A DNA stretch of 64,000 bases from Prorocentrum cordatum (taxonomy: Eukaryota; Sar; Dinophyceae; Prorocentrales; Prorocentraceae): NCBI GenBank assembly GCA_963575745.1, contig CAUYUJ010006558.1, forward strand, positions 369,501-433,500, in the 5' to 3' direction. The number at the start of each line of letters is the position of its first letter. Position 1 is the stretch's first letter. This document shows, piece after piece, positions 10,682 to 22,176 of this stretch. A program made the position numbers and the translations under genes. The notes under the pieces were generated by a model, which searched no databases, was not told the origin of the DNA, and worked only from the letters and a program-made list of their open reading frames with translations.

Positions 10682-11158
10682 CTACGCCGGCGAGCCACCC
10701 GAGGCAGGGTGGTACGACCGGGCCCCGGACCTGAACGCGGCGCGCGGCGCCGACGACGGCTTCACCGGCACAACAGGCTCCGAGGCCTCCGCGGTGGCGG
10801 CGTCTCCGCGGCACCGCTGCGCGCGGAGCGCCAGCGCCGCCGCGCCCGCCCACTTCGTCGGCTCGTCCGCGGGCCCGCCGTCGGGCTCCGCGGCGTCGGC
10901 GGGTGCGGCGCTGCTGCCCGCGGCAGGGGGCGCCGCCTGAGGCGCGGGCCGCGGCCGCGGCCAGAAGGCGGCGAGCTCCTCGTCGGTGATCGGGGGGCGT
11001 GATCGCACGCCGCCCTCGTTTAAGGCGCTGAGGGAGAAGCGCTGCGCCGGGCGCGGAGGCATCACGGGTTGCATCACGGGGCGGGCGGGGGGCTCCTCAA
11101 GCGAGGTCGCGGCCTGGTCGCCGCTGAAAAGACGGGCCGTGTGGCGCGCCTCCGCCAT
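10682..11158 (-). CDS. Small hypothetical protein downstream of an SL relic
   Basis: The start is the ATG at 11158 (MAEARHTARLFSGDQAATSL), chosen because it is the first ATG downstream of the SL-like sequence at 11264-11284, leaving a 105-nt leader. The 158-residue product is Ala/Pro-rich, with a more ordered segment reading ITDEELAAFWPRPRP around residue 60. A donor-like GTGAAG lies in the C-terminal third, so the true protein may splice to another exon and the stop at 10682 may not be used. No family is recognised. The leader relic suggests a gene that returned to the genome through cDNA. Moderate to low confidence. Confidence -1.
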   Translation of the reverse strand: MAEARHTARLFSGDQAATSLEEPPARPVMQPVMPPRPAQRFSLSALNEGGVRSRPPITDEELAAFWPRPRPAPQAAPPAAGSSAAPADAAEPDGGPADEPTKWAGAAALALRAQRCRGDAATAEASEPVVPVKPSSAPRAAFRSGARSYHPASGGSPA

Positions 11159-11263
11159 CGCGGGGAACTGCACGCAAGCGGTCCAGTGCGGCGGATGGCT
11201 GGGATCGTGTACGCAGGGCACTGCCGGCCGAGCCAAACCGCTTGGAAGCTGCAACGGGAGAGC

Positions 11264-11284
11264 CTTGAGCCACATTGGTTGCGG
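11264..11284 (-). other. Degenerate spliced-leader (SL) relic
   Basis: On the reverse strand it reads CCGCAACCAATGTGG then CTCAAG, matching the dinoflagellate SL (CCGTAGCCATTTTGG then CTCAAG) at 17 of 21 positions. A shorter SL-like TTTGGCTCGG follows about 20 nt downstream. Such relics mark genes reinserted from trans-spliced mRNA. A single 17/21 match has a small but real chance of being random. Confidence -1.
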
Positions 11285-11956
11285 AAGAAGCCGACATGAA
11301 GGTGACAGTCTTGGGGCTGCGCCCTCAAAGGCTGAGAGAATCCAGAGCTTGGCGTGGACACGAAACGATGCCCATCGTAGGGGTCGGGAGATGTTCCGAG
11401 CTGGTCCCTGGACTCCGCGCAGCGCGCCCCGCGATGCGCGGCTGTCTTCGCGCCATCGCGCCGCCCCCTGTGGGGACGGGTAACCGCTCTGGCCCAGACC
11501 GCGACGCGCGAAGCGCAACCCAACGGGTGACCCAAGGAAGGTCAGACCCCGGGGAAGGGCCCCGGGGTCCAGTACCGCTTCCGCCAAGAAACGAATGCGT
11601 CCTGCATGCAAGATCGGCCAGCACTGAGTCGGGAACTCGGATCGCATCGACACTTGCGCCAGATCGGTCTGCACAGGCACGGAATCGACATCGGATTGGA
11701 TCGGCTGCGCCACGGTGCACAACAGCGCCATGGCAACCATCGGGCCGCATCGGATCGTCGGAACATGGACATGGAATCGGATCGGGCCAGCCCGAACAGA
11801 CATCGACATCGACTCGGATCGATCGGCAAAGTGCGATGGAAGTCCGACCCCAGACATGTGACGTCGTGCCTCCTCCAAGAACTACAGGCGACCAACTTAG
11901 GTCGGGCGTGTCCTCCTACAGGCGGATTTTGGACGAAAATCCGCCGGCCCTCTTGC

Positions 11957-12807
11957 GGGGCCACCAGGCTGCGAGGGTGAGGATTGCAGCTCCCTGTGCC
12001 AGTTACAGCTTCCAGTTTCCACTGTTGCAGTCCTGCTTTCTGCCTTCTTACTGCTAATCTTTACTGAGCGTGCGAGGGGGGCAGCCCCAAACCAGCTTTT
12101 GCAACACGCCCAGATCGCGTTGTCTGAATTCCTGTGCGTGCGTGGGAGACGAACAGATCAATGATATTCGCGTCCCCGAGGCCATAATCCCTGGTAGATT
12201 ACACCATGTTCGCGTCCCCGAGGCCATCAATCCTCGTAATCTATATCGTATTCGCGTCCCCGAGGCCATACTCCATCGCAGAATTTCGTAAATTGTCAAA
12301 TATTCGCGCACAAGAATCCATACACCTTTGTAATGTACGCGATACTCGTGGAAACCATAAACCAATACAAATTACAGAATATCCGCGCACCCGAAGCCAT
12401 AAACTTTCGAAAATGATAGAAGATTCGCGTCCCCAGGGCTGTAAACCGTCTGAGTTACATCATACTTGTCCCCGAGGCCACAAACCCTGGCAAATTACGC
12501 GAAACTCGCGTCCCCGAGACCATGCACCTGAGTAATTTATGCAATACTTGCGCCCCCGAGGCCATACACCCTTATAAATTATAGAATTGCGTCCCCGAGG
12601 CCACAAACCGTTTTAAATTACGCAGTGTTCGCGTAAGCCATCGCGCATTGCAGAACATTCGCGCCACCGAAGCCATAAACCATCGTAAACTAAGATTGGC
12701 CCTCGCGTGAAGTCCCGACAGTGCTTCACGTCAGAGTTCAGACATCCCAAGACAGCTCCGGCAAGTCCCATTCTAAGGGGGGAGCGGCATGGGGGCCAAG
12801 CCCTTAC
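11957..12807. mobile_element. Minisatellite-bearing repeat element, copy A
   Basis: The head starts GGGGCCACCAG, then a CCAGTTACAGCTTCCAG region and GCGCGTTGTCTGAATT-like motif. The tail has a small hairpin (GTGAAG...CTTCAC) and ends AAGCCCTTAC. Head and tail are homologous to 26395-27046, but the interiors are unrelated. No coding capacity. Type unknown. Confidence -1.
12155..12700. repeat. 45-bp minisatellite, about 12 degenerate units
   Basis: The unit core is TTCGCGTCCCCGAGGCCATA followed by AACC..CGTAAATTA. Units vary from about 38 to 50 bp. It forms the interior of the element at 11957-12807. Confidence -1.
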
Positions 12808-13084
12808 TAATAAGAAATAATAGACATTGCTAGGACAAACGAATAATAGAAAACTCGTCCCCTGACTATATTTTTACTATTTTTGGCTATTCCTCCTGTA
12901 GAGGGACGTCCCCGATTTAACACCAGACCTCCCGAGCCCCGCCCCACGGACGGGCTCCTCTCATCCTGGACGGATGTCTGGGTGCTCCCAATGGGCCCGA
13001 CACGGGCCTCTCTGGGCGCCCAGGATTCGCCCAGAACGCTCCCACTGTAACACCAAGGGGGTGAAATTGCGGGTGTTCCGTAAG

Positions 13085-13260
13085 CGTTTGAATGTTTTTC
13101 GTCGACGCCGTCGTCGTCGTCGCCGTCGTCGCCGCCACCGTGGTCGCCGCCGCCACCGCCGCCGCCGCTGCCGTCGTCGTCGTCGGCATCGTCGTCGCCG
13201 CCGCCGCCGCCGCCGTCGTCGTCGCCGTCATCGCCGTCGTCGTCTTTCATGGTCGGCGGG
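13085..13260. repeat. (GTC/GCC)n triplet tract
   Basis: Mixed GTC, GCC and ACC triplets over about 175 bp. The Val/Ala or Arg-rich open frames are artefacts. Confidence -1.
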
Positions 13261-13267
13261 GCCGGCC

Positions 13268-13412
13268 GTTAAGGCCTTCGCAACAAAAATACAAAAAAAA
13301 CAAGAATAGTCTGGGGACTATTTGTTGAATAGTTTTTACCCTCTTGGGGTAATTTTGGAGTATCTTTAATGTTTCGTCGAAAACCCCCTGTAGGGGGACA
13401 GGCCCGACCTAA
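13268..13412. mobile_element. MITE-like element copy 2 (left end truncated)
   Basis: The segment from AATAGTCTGGGGACTATTTG to TTTCGTCGAAAACCCCCTG, TAGGGGGACAGGCCCGACC is nearly identical to the right half of copy 4 (23006-23088). It preserves the full right terminus. The left terminus is missing next to the GTC tract. Confidence -1.
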
Positions 13413-13552
13413 GCCAAGAAGCCAGAGAGGCCAGGCGAGGCCGAGGGGAGCGAGACCAGCCGCTGGGTGCATCCGGCGGGGTAATTCGTGGCGACGAGGG
13501 CGGAAACGTCGGCAAGGCCTGAACCCTATAGCGATAAAACCACCCGTCGAGT

Positions 13553-13640
13553 GGGAGGAGGAGGAGGAGGAGGAGGAGGAGGAGGAGGAGGAGGAGGAGG
13601 AGGAGGAGGAGGAGGAGGAGGAGGAGGAGGAGGAGGGGGG
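13553..13640 (+). repeat. (GGA)n tract
   Basis: About 28 GGA triplets in a row. Confidence -1.
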
Positions 13641-14339
13641 CAGGAGGGGGAGGATCGAAGATAGAGAAGAGAGGATGGAGGAGGAGGAGCAGGAAGAATA
13701 AGAAACGACATGGCCCGCGCGGACTTTCTGGATCTGCTCCGGGGCCTCCCCCCTGGCGCGCGGAGCGCGCCAGGGGCGGCGCCGGAGGCGCCGCCACGGG
13801 GCGCCAGCGCAGAGCCGAGAAATCCGCGCGGACCGTCGAGAGCCTATGATTACGCCTTACGCCCCCCCCCGCAGAGCCATGGAGTCCGCGCGGACCGTCG
13901 AAAGCCCATGCCCACGCCAGCTGGTCCTCTCCGAGCGGAGGGAGTCGACGGCGCGGCGGGGCCTCAACCGATCCCCCGGGCCAGCAGACGCAGGATCCAT
14001 GAGTGCTGCGCCTGCGCCCCGCAGCGGTCCCTGTTCCGTTCTTGCTGCTGCCGCGCCGACGGCTGCGAACGCGGGCGGGCCGCAGCCTGCTTCACCGTCC
14101 GTCGTCTCGTCGTCGTCGTCGTCGTCGCCGTCGTCGCCGTCGCTTCTCTGTGTCCGGACCTCCCTGCCCGACCTGCGCCCTGGACGGCAGGGCGCCTCGC
14201 GCTCCTCCGCTCGCCGCGCCGCCGCTGAGGGGGGTGGCGCGACCCGGGCGGCGGGGGCCCCGGGAGGCCCCGAGCGCCGACCGCAGCCACAGCTGATCGC
14301 CGAGACATGCGCAGGTACTGGGGATCAGGGTCTGCGGGT
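13641..14339. other. No supportable gene; very GC-rich
   Basis: Overlapping Ala/Arg/Pro-rich frames occur on both strands, plus a short GTC run at 14102-14145. No recognisable domain. Confidence -1.
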
Positions 14340-14495
14340 ATGTCGGGCATGTCCTCCTACAGGCGTATGTTGAAAGAAAAATGGGATGCAGCCAGAAAAT
14401 ATTCAAAAATGATCCATAATCATCAAAAAATCGTCTCCAGACTATTTTCGACTATTTTTGAATATTCCGCCTGTAGAGGGACATGCCCGACTTAA
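14340..14495. mobile_element. MITE-like element copy 3 (complete, 156 bp)
   Basis: The left terminus TGTCGGGCATGTCC TCCTACAGGCG pairs with the reverse complement of the right terminus (TTAAGTCGGGCATGTCC CTCTACAGGCG) with few mismatches. The interior is AT-rich (CAAAAATGATCC, AGACTATTTTCGACTATTTTT). It is the best-preserved complete copy and defines the termini of the family. Confidence -1.
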
Positions 14496-15340
14496 ATCTA
14501 TGGGAGCCCCGTGTTCGCGAAGAGCACAGAAAGCATGCGCGGGCATGGGGGAGCTGCACGCCCCTGAGGGAGGTGGGAGGAGGAGGAGGAGGAGGAGGAG
14601 GAGGAGGAGGAGGAGGAGGAGGAGCAGGGAGGGGGGGATGGGAGGGAGGAGGGGGAAGGGAATAAGGGAAGGAAGCAGGGAGAGAGGGGGGGGGGGCAGA
14701 TGGGGAAGGGGTGGAGAGGGAGGGAGAGAGGTAGCGAGGGGGAGGTGGAAGGGGTGTCAACGGGGAGGGGGGGGAGAGAGGGATGGAGGAGGAAGAGGAG
14801 CAGATGGGGGAGGGGGGAGGAAGAGTGGCGCTTCTGTCTGCAATGCCCGATGTCGATGAAAGCCAAGATGACTCAATGGCGAAACTGCACCGCAAGGATC
14901 ACTCAGCGCTGTCAATTCGGCCGCCAAGGGGAAATCCGAGCGCCGACGCCTCAGGTCAAGCCTTGAGCCAGCACGGCTGCGAAATGCAGAGACTGGCAGA
15001 CAGGCCACGATGCACCTGCATACTGAAGCTTGCGGCCGTCCGCACAGGGCAGCATCAGATCCACAAATCATCGCGTGCTTCGCCTTGTTGGCTAGTCTTG
15101 CTCGCGCGGCATGGCCAAGGCACGCGGGCACGCAGGAGCCCCAGGCACCCTCCCGGAAGGCTACCCCTACGACTGGACGGAGGAGGGAGGAGGGCGGAGG
15201 ACCAGGCCAACGAGCAGCAGCCCCCAGACCGCTTCGGCATGGTCATGGTGTTGGCGGGCACGGTGCTCTTCCTCGGGAGGGTGCTGTGGCGAATGCGGTG
15301 GAGATGGCGGACGACCCGTTCTTCTTCGACTGCGTGCTGA
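14496..15340. other. No confident gene; purine-rich tract and possible ORF lead-in
   Basis: (GGA)n lies at 14573-14625, then AG-rich sequence to about 14815. From about 15111, peptides such as GYPYDWTEEGGG, a hydrophobic RFGMVMVLAGTVLFLGRVLW and MADDPFFFDCVLSG appear in different frames. They lead into the ORF beginning at 15341, so the LINE protein or a host exon may start here with frameshifts. A weak SL-like match on the reverse strand lies at 14962-14982. Confidence -1.
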
Positions 15341-18300
15341 GTGGGCGGTGACGATGTCACGAGTTTTGCTTGGGATGAGGTACCCGTGTACCTCGACTGG
15401 GAGCCCTGCGATGTGAAGTCCTACCCTAGGGCCAGGGCGGGTGCTGAAGATCGACAGGCTGTTGATCCACGAGATCATGTACACCACGCTTTTGATCGGC
15501 ATGATCATGTACACCACGCTTTTCAATTTTGTTATTTTCCAGAGAGAGAGAGAGATTGCTTATCCTCGAGGCTCACGTTGGGGGACGAGTATGTTGAAAT
15601 AATCCATACTACGAGCATGGTGGCGGCTTGTGCGAATTCCACAAGTGGGAGCCCTATAATTTCACGGAGTGTGCTGCCAGCTGACCCTCTCCTCGGGGGA
15701 GGTGGCAAGGGCGGTGCAAAGAAGACGACACGCCGATCGGATCAAGCCTCAGTTCTCCAGGGTCTGGTGAGGGCTGTGAGCGCGATCCAACAGCACATCG
15801 GGCTGCAGCAGGAGCCCCCTGCGACGGCGTGGCAGGCGTCCCCTGCCACGCGTGCCGAGAAGGCCAAGCCCAAGAAGAAGAAGGTCAAGCACACGGACAT
15901 CCAGATCATCGAGCGCCTGCGGAGTCTCATCGGGTATGTGGACACCGCCACCGGCGCTCAGAGGCAGGCCATCACGACGACGGTGGTCTGCAACAAGCTG
16001 CGTGAGCTCATCACCACCTTCAGTGCGGCCAAGTCTGACAGCCCGCTGGAGGAGGCGACGACCACCACGACGCCGACATCGACGACGACGGAGCGACTGG
16101 TTGCGGAACCCTGGGGGACTGCGGCCCTGGTAGCCGCGGGCCAGGCCCGCACCAAGCTGGAGACGAACACGGACCCGCTGATCATCTTCTCCTCGACAGA
16201 GGCGGAGTTCACGGCAGCGGAGCAAGTGAGGCGAGCAAACGGCAACAGGACGGACATTACGCATGTGGTTCTGGATGCATCAGGTGAAGATTACGTACTC
16301 CTCCATGGGCCGAAAGGCCCGAAGAAGATGAAGGCCCGCATCGTGTATCACGGAGAGCGCGCTCCCAGGAGAGCGGGCCTCGACGCGGCCATCAAAGACG
16401 ACAAGGTTGTGCAGCATGAGAAGTTGTCCCTCGTGAGTTTCCGCATCACGGTGGTGCAGGAGATGACTGACGAGACGCTCTACCACCAGATCTACAACCA
16501 GCCCCAGGCCTTGCCGACGGTGGTGCTGGGGGATGTGGCAGCGGCGCAGATTGTACGTACGCGGGGTGCTATTGCATATGAATCCGAGACAACGTGTGTG
16601 GTCACGGTCCCCAAGAGTTTCGAGGTGAAGATGAGTGAGATCATACCGCCATTGGGCTGTTTTATTATGAAGCAAGCATCGACGACGACTCCAAAGTGGT
16701 TTACACAAAAAGAGGAGGAGACGCCGAAGGACTATCTCAAAAGAGTTTGTGGGTTATTGAAAGAGCAGCGGAATCTGTTGGTGTATCGTCCTTACGGTCG
16801 GGCCAAGCTTGGCGCGACTACGCAGATCAACGCCCCTGGGATGCTCGAGCTCACAAAATACTACATCAAGCATGCTCTGCCGACCTGGACGACGCCGCAG
16901 CATGTGGCGGACTGGGCTGCAGAGAGAGGGTTCCTACGAGTGCAGGAGCCGACCAGAGCTGGGCCGCGGGCCCGGCTATTCTATGCTGAGCCGCCCCAGG
17001 GCGTGGTGGCGACGAGTTTTGCGTTCAAGAGCGGCGTGCTGGTGACCAAGGCTGTGAGACCCCAAGCACCAGCGCGACAGAAGCCGAAGGAGGGTCCAGC
17101 ATCTACGACGAGGAGTGCGTGGGGCGCGGCAAAGCCAAGGATCCAGAACATCGATGACGAGACAGTGGACCAGGCAGCATCGACGGCCGCGCCGACGGTA
17201 CCATCGACAGCTACGCCGACTGCTGGAGCATCGACAGTTACGCCGACCAAGGATGACGTCAAGACCGAGACGAAGGAGGAGGCCAAGGTCGAATCAAAGT
17301 CAAAGTTGCAGAGAGGTGAAGATGGCAAAGCAGTGGGCAAACATGTTACGCCATATACTAAGTGGTTCAAAGTTGTTCAGTGTGCAGGTGATGGAGATTG
17401 TTTTTATATTGCTGCAGGCCGTGGCCTGCATCATGTTTCTCCGAGCGGGCGGGTCCCGCCCATCAACGCCTTCGAGCCGAAGGGTCCGATCCAGGGTCAC
17501 CTGCGTATGCTAGTACAGAGGGCTGGACTGAAGAAGGTGTTCGGGACGACGAAGCTGCAGGCGGAGTACCACGGCACGACGGGGAACCCAGCGGGAGCCC
17601 TGGCGGTGAGGTTACTGGCGCATGAGGCGAAGACGGACATTTATATTTGGGCACTCCAAGACGAAGAAGAAGGAGATCTGGTTGACCCTAGAGGACCAGC
17701 ACTACCAGTGGCTGGAGCCTCGAGCGGACATCCAAGACCTGCCTGAATATCAGAACACGTTACGCTTGTGGCGTGATCAAGCTTTCCCGTACCCCCAGCA
17801 CGGCTTGCAAGGAAGTGGTGAGGGGGATGGTGATGATGCTGATATGTTATCTCTGCTGGGTCTGCGCAGTACACCGACAGCACATTCAGGTGCCATTGCG
17901 AGTATCCTGGGATTGGACGAGCGCGCGGACGAGATGCGTAGTATTCTGGGCTTGGAATCTGGTGGAGCTGAAGCTTTGGCGGAGGAAGCTGCAGGAGACG
18001 ATGATGATGCATTCAAACAGTTTTGGTCTTGGCAAACTGGTGAATACTATAAGTGTGATAAGTGTGGTTGGACGCCCGACACTTCCGACAGAGTGATGAT
18101 GGGCAAGCGCAAGTACAACTCGCTGCTCAGCGTGCAGGCGGACAGGCATTGGAGGAAGTGCCAGGGCAAGTCCGCGCCTAAGATCGGGAAGATCGTGCAT
18201 TCGCACATCTCCCAGTTTCTCGCCAACTCCGCCAGGATTCGCGAGAATGCACGCCAGCGTGGGTTTGCCAAGCATCTGTTGTGGAAGACAAAGCTACCTA

Positions 18301-18803
18301 TCAGTATTCAAGAGGCTGTGTGCGAGTATGATCCTCGTACGGTGTTGACGATCCCGAACTCGACGAAGAACTACACGGCCTACAAATGTACACGGTGTGG
18401 CATCCAGAGGGCGCTGGGACAGGCGCCTTGGAATATATGCAGTGGGAGACACAATAAAGTTACGCGGAAGCAGTTCTTGACAAGTACGGTCGGAGTATCA
18501 CGTATGCGGCATTTCTTTGAGGTGGAGCAGAAGCGTATCCAGAAGAAGAAGGCCAACTTCGGACCTGACAAGCGTGAGAAGAGAAGGAAGTATTGGGCCG
18601 AGTACTCCAAGCGGCCCGAGCACAAAGAGAGGAAGCGGATCCAGAACCAGAAGCTGGACAAGAGGAGGTTGAGGAGTGGCCCCGAGCGCGAGCGCTACCT
18701 GATCCAGAAGCGCAAGCGCGGGAAGGAGGCCTGGAAGAAGAAGGTTGCTGCGCGGACGACGTCGGCTTCGGCGTCAGCGTCTGCGTCGAGCCCGTCATGC
18801 TGA
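15341..18803 (+). pseudogene. LINE ORF1: OTU-like cysteine protease plus zinc-binding region
   Basis: The frame from 15341 encodes about 670 residues of linker and Thr/Lys-rich sequence. An OTU core follows: VVQCAGDGDCFYIAA, with the Asp and Cys of the catalytic site at 17387-17407. After a frameshift near 17650 the OTU His motif follows in the new frame (LTLEDQHYQWLEP, His at about 17698). Next come two metal-binding motifs: CDKCGW with a downstream HWRKC, and CTRCGI with a downstream C..RH. The tail is strongly basic, rich in Lys, Arg and Glu, and ends SSPSC before TGA at 18801. OTU domains remove ubiquitin in cellular proteins; what they do in a LINE is not known to me. Domain calls are by motif. 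The EEP ORF begins in the same frame after the TGA. Confidence -1.
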
Positions 18804-18866
18804 GGGTGCCCCGACCCCCGCGACCCGCTCCGCGGGGGTGGGGAGGCACCGGCAGAGAGCGGCCAG

Positions 18867-21800
18867 ATGCGCATGGCCACGATCAACGTCACAGCCCTGA
18901 ACGCCGCCAGGCTGGAGGAGCTGCTCACGCACGACGACCTGAAGGAGGTGGACTTCCTGGCCCTGCAGGAGGTACGCCTACATACGGAGAGACCACGGTG
19001 GTGTCAGCTACGGCTCAGAGACTGGGCTGGAGGTGTGCTGTCAGTGTACCGCCTGGAAAGAACGCGAAGTCTGTCACTATGCAAGGGGGGACTGCTTTGA
19101 TTTGGCGACCCCGCGTTGGTGGAGTCAAAGTTTTTCGATCTGAGAGCCACAGGCACATGGGCGTACGTGGAGCTTTTGGTACGATTGTATCTGCATATGG
19201 ACCCGCGTCGGTCCCAAGTACTGAATGGATGGATGAAGTTTTTGATTGGATCAAAGTTATTGCTGCTGGGAAGCCCTGGATTATCCTTGGTGATTTGAAC
19301 TGGAGGCAATCGTATCAGCAGTGTGTACCAATTCATGCTACCGTATGCCAGATGACAGCGCCGACGACACTGGCTGGAACCTTTCCGACCAAGATTTGTG
19401 CGTCGGGTGTCGCTGTTCAGCATATCTCTACGATCTTTGTGCAGGGTATCCCATACCATGGCCTGGTGTTGTGTACGACATCCTGGAGTGCGATGGTGGG
19501 TCCCACGACGAGGCTGAAGCGGACATCTGTCTTTGAGCTGGATCAGAATACGATGGTCTTACCTCAGGATGTTGAAGTACTGCGAGCAGATGTGGATCAG
19601 GCCTTACCTATGCTAGGGAGGGCCCACACGATGACGCAAAGATGGACACGCTGGCACGCACGGGCCGACCGTGTGATGGAGCTGGGGGTCGAGTCGGGCA
19701 TACTCATACGAAGTGGGAGTGTCGAGAGACCCAAAGGATCGAACCCCGAAGAAAGGCCTGTTGCATCGACTCCGAAGCGCAGGCCGAACGAGCCCATCAT
19801 CTTGTCCAGGCTGAAGAAGTTGGGCCGAAGCATAGCAGAACAGTTGAGACGGAGCCCACCGACCGTGAAGTTGGATGGCCATTAGCTCGACGTATTCAGT
19901 GAGTTTTGCCTGCGGCATGTTATTGACAATGGATGTGCGGGCTTGCCGAGTCTGGGCCGAGCACATGATCGAGTATCCGATGCGATTGCTAAGATGGAGC
20001 GCCGCCTGCGGGCGGAGGACAGTTCATCATGGAAGCAGATTTTTGCCAAAGAAGTTATCGATCCTGAGTGGTGGAGAGCAGCGAGCTCAGTCATGCATGA
20101 CCCGACGGAGTGCCCTGCCTTCACGGCCGACGACATGTCCGAGGAGTGGCGCAAGATCTGGCGCCCCGAGGGCTTCAACGGTGAGGCATGCTCGACATCG
20201 TGGGTGGAGCATGCTCGGCGGATGCGTCGCCCCCTCCCTCGGAGTAAGGCCCAGGCGGGCTGGATGCCGAGCTGAGAGCAGCTCCTGCGGGCCATTGCCC
20301 GCGGGAGAGGAAGCGCTGGCTACGATGGCTGGACAGCACGAGAGTTGAAGATGATGGCCGTGACGTTCGAGTTCCTAGTGCAGGATTTGTACGACCTCTG
20401 GCTGGACACGACGAAGTTCCTCGGCGCCAATGGCATGTTCAAGACCGTGCCTGTGGAGGAGAGGTCCGAGGATGTGGTGAACTTGCAGAAGCTACTTTTC
20501 TCTTGGAGGGTTGTGGGTATCCCGAAGAAGTGTGGAGCATCGCGACCGATTGGAGTGGCGAGTGTATTGCTGAGAAGTTGGTTGACAGCGTGTGAAGAAG
20601 CATTTCCCTCCCCGCAGGCAGCCCAGTATGCTTGCAAGACGGAGTCATCAGTGTGTCAAGCTGTGTGTAGTTGGCTGAAAGCGTGCATCACCGCTCAGGC
20701 GGGCATGGAGCGTGACCTCAGCAAGTGCTACGACCAGGTCCCCCACGAGGTTGAGATTGCGTCGCTTCATGCTGCAGATGTGCCATCGGACCTGGTGGCG
20801 GTATCTTTTGCTGCGTGGACGGGGCCGAGAAGATGTCAGGTGGCCGGGGCTCTTGCTAAGGAGGAGGTGTGGCCATCTCGAGGACTGGCGCAGGGCGACT
20901 CCTGCGCGCCCAAGGTGCTCTGCTCCGTCTTGGCCCCATGGGAGGTCGAAGGTGAGCAGTTCCTGTTCATGGACGATCGTTCGCTGGTGTGCGAGTCGGA
21001 CCAGCAGTTACGCAACGACATCGACACGACCGACCGTTTCGATCTCGAGACGGGGGCCGTGGAGAACAAAGGTAAGCGTCAAGAATGGCATCGTGGTGAG
21101 TTTCGTCGCATCGAGCATATCGGAGTCGAAGCGGTGCCAGATGATCCCACGGCCCCCGTCACCCCAGCGGGAGGTTGGAGGAAGGTGTATGCAGCCATCG
21201 CCGCCCTGCGACAGCTGCCTGGAAGTTCGAGGACTCGACTACGAGCTGCTGGTGCGTATGTTGTACCGAGATGGCTATGGTGTTGTCCTGTGTTCACGCT
21301 ACCACCTGCAGATGTGGCGGCGAAGCTTATGAGTTCAGTATTGCGTACGAGATGTCTCTGGTGGTGTCGTGGCCGCTTTTGGGCCCTCCATATTCAGTAC
21401 CATCCAGTCTTTTCTAATGTCCTGACGGCGGCCCGTCGTCTTACATATTGGGAGATTGACTACAACCCCTGGGTCGAGCACAACCTGCAGAACTTCTTCG
21501 AGGCTGTGTGCTTGGACTTCGTGCAGTACGACACCGAGAGAGGGGTCAGATTTCAGATGACCGAGGATGAGGATGATCCGAGAGTGAAGCGTATTTTCCA
21601 GAACCGCCGCGGGTTTTGGACTTCTGAAGGTGATCGAGCATTTCATGTTCTACGTGCTGTGTGTCGGCTGAAGGCTTTGACAAAAGCGACTTCGGCACGA
21701 CGAGACTACCCTGGAATGGAGGATGTCGATGTGGAGGCCCTCTCGGGCAAAGCTTGGAAGAAGTTTCGTGACGCACTCGCCCCGAGTGAGTGGCAAAAGG

Positions 21801-22176
21801 TGATGATATATACATGTGTGGAGCGGCCAGCTCCCACACGCGCGGAGGAGATCATGACTTCACTTGTGATCCGTACTGTCCGTGCTGTGGTGAGGCTTTC
21901 TGGCCATCTGTACGTCACTGCGTGACGGAGTGTGCCGCCTTCGCGGATTTCAGAGAGCAGCTGACCGAGTTTTACAGTGTGCCTGCGAGCTGGTGGACCT
22001 CCCAACCGAGAGTCACCTCGAGCTCTGGGTGGATCACGTATGGCGCACATCGTGTGGCGGAGCGCAGGTCAGAGTTGATTGTGATGCAAGTCCGAATGGG
22101 GATGTACTATGTGGCGACAGCCAAAGGAATGCGACGAGCTGATAGACCGTATGCGAGGGGCCGACTCTTACCGTGA
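18867..22176 (+). pseudogene. LINE ORF2: endonuclease, reverse transcriptase, Cys/His tail
   Basis: EEP start MATINVTALNAARLEELL is followed by FLALQEVR (catalytic Glu, 18963-18977). After a frameshift near 18975, GDLNWR follows at 19289. The usual SDH box near the end of EEP is not visible, so the nuclease is probably dead. The frame then stays open to about 21840 except for TAG at 19883 and TGA at 20273. RT motifs are A (ERDLSKCYDQV, Asp at 20714), B (GLAQGDSCAP, about 20884) and C (FLFMDDRSLV, 20967). A last frameshift near 21840 leads to YCPCCGEAFWPSVRHCVTEC, the C-terminal zinc-knuckle-like motif common in LINEs, and then to the end at 22176. Overall it is a recognisable but non-functional ORF2. 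Confidence -1.

Larger units (their letters stand above)
11896..12919. mobile_element. MITE-like element copy 1, split by an insertion
   Basis: The left terminus TTAGGTCGGGCGTGTCC TCCTACAGG and right terminus (reverse complement TTAAATCGGGGACGTCC CTCTACAGG) are inverted repeats shared with three other copies in the window. Its AT-richer interior (right half 12808-12919) has the AATAGT..GGGGAC motif of the family. The interior is interrupted at about 11957-12807 by a minisatellite-bearing element. Confidence -1.

Noticed and set aside
12155-12700. Regular repeats considered as a CRISPR array
   Set aside because: Units are degenerate, spacers are not unique, the genome is eukaryotic and there are no cas genes.
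14962-14982. SL-like match (16 of 21) on the reverse strand
   Set aside because: One isolated match of this quality is expected by chance at a non-trivial rate in 128 kb of strand, and no gene follows.
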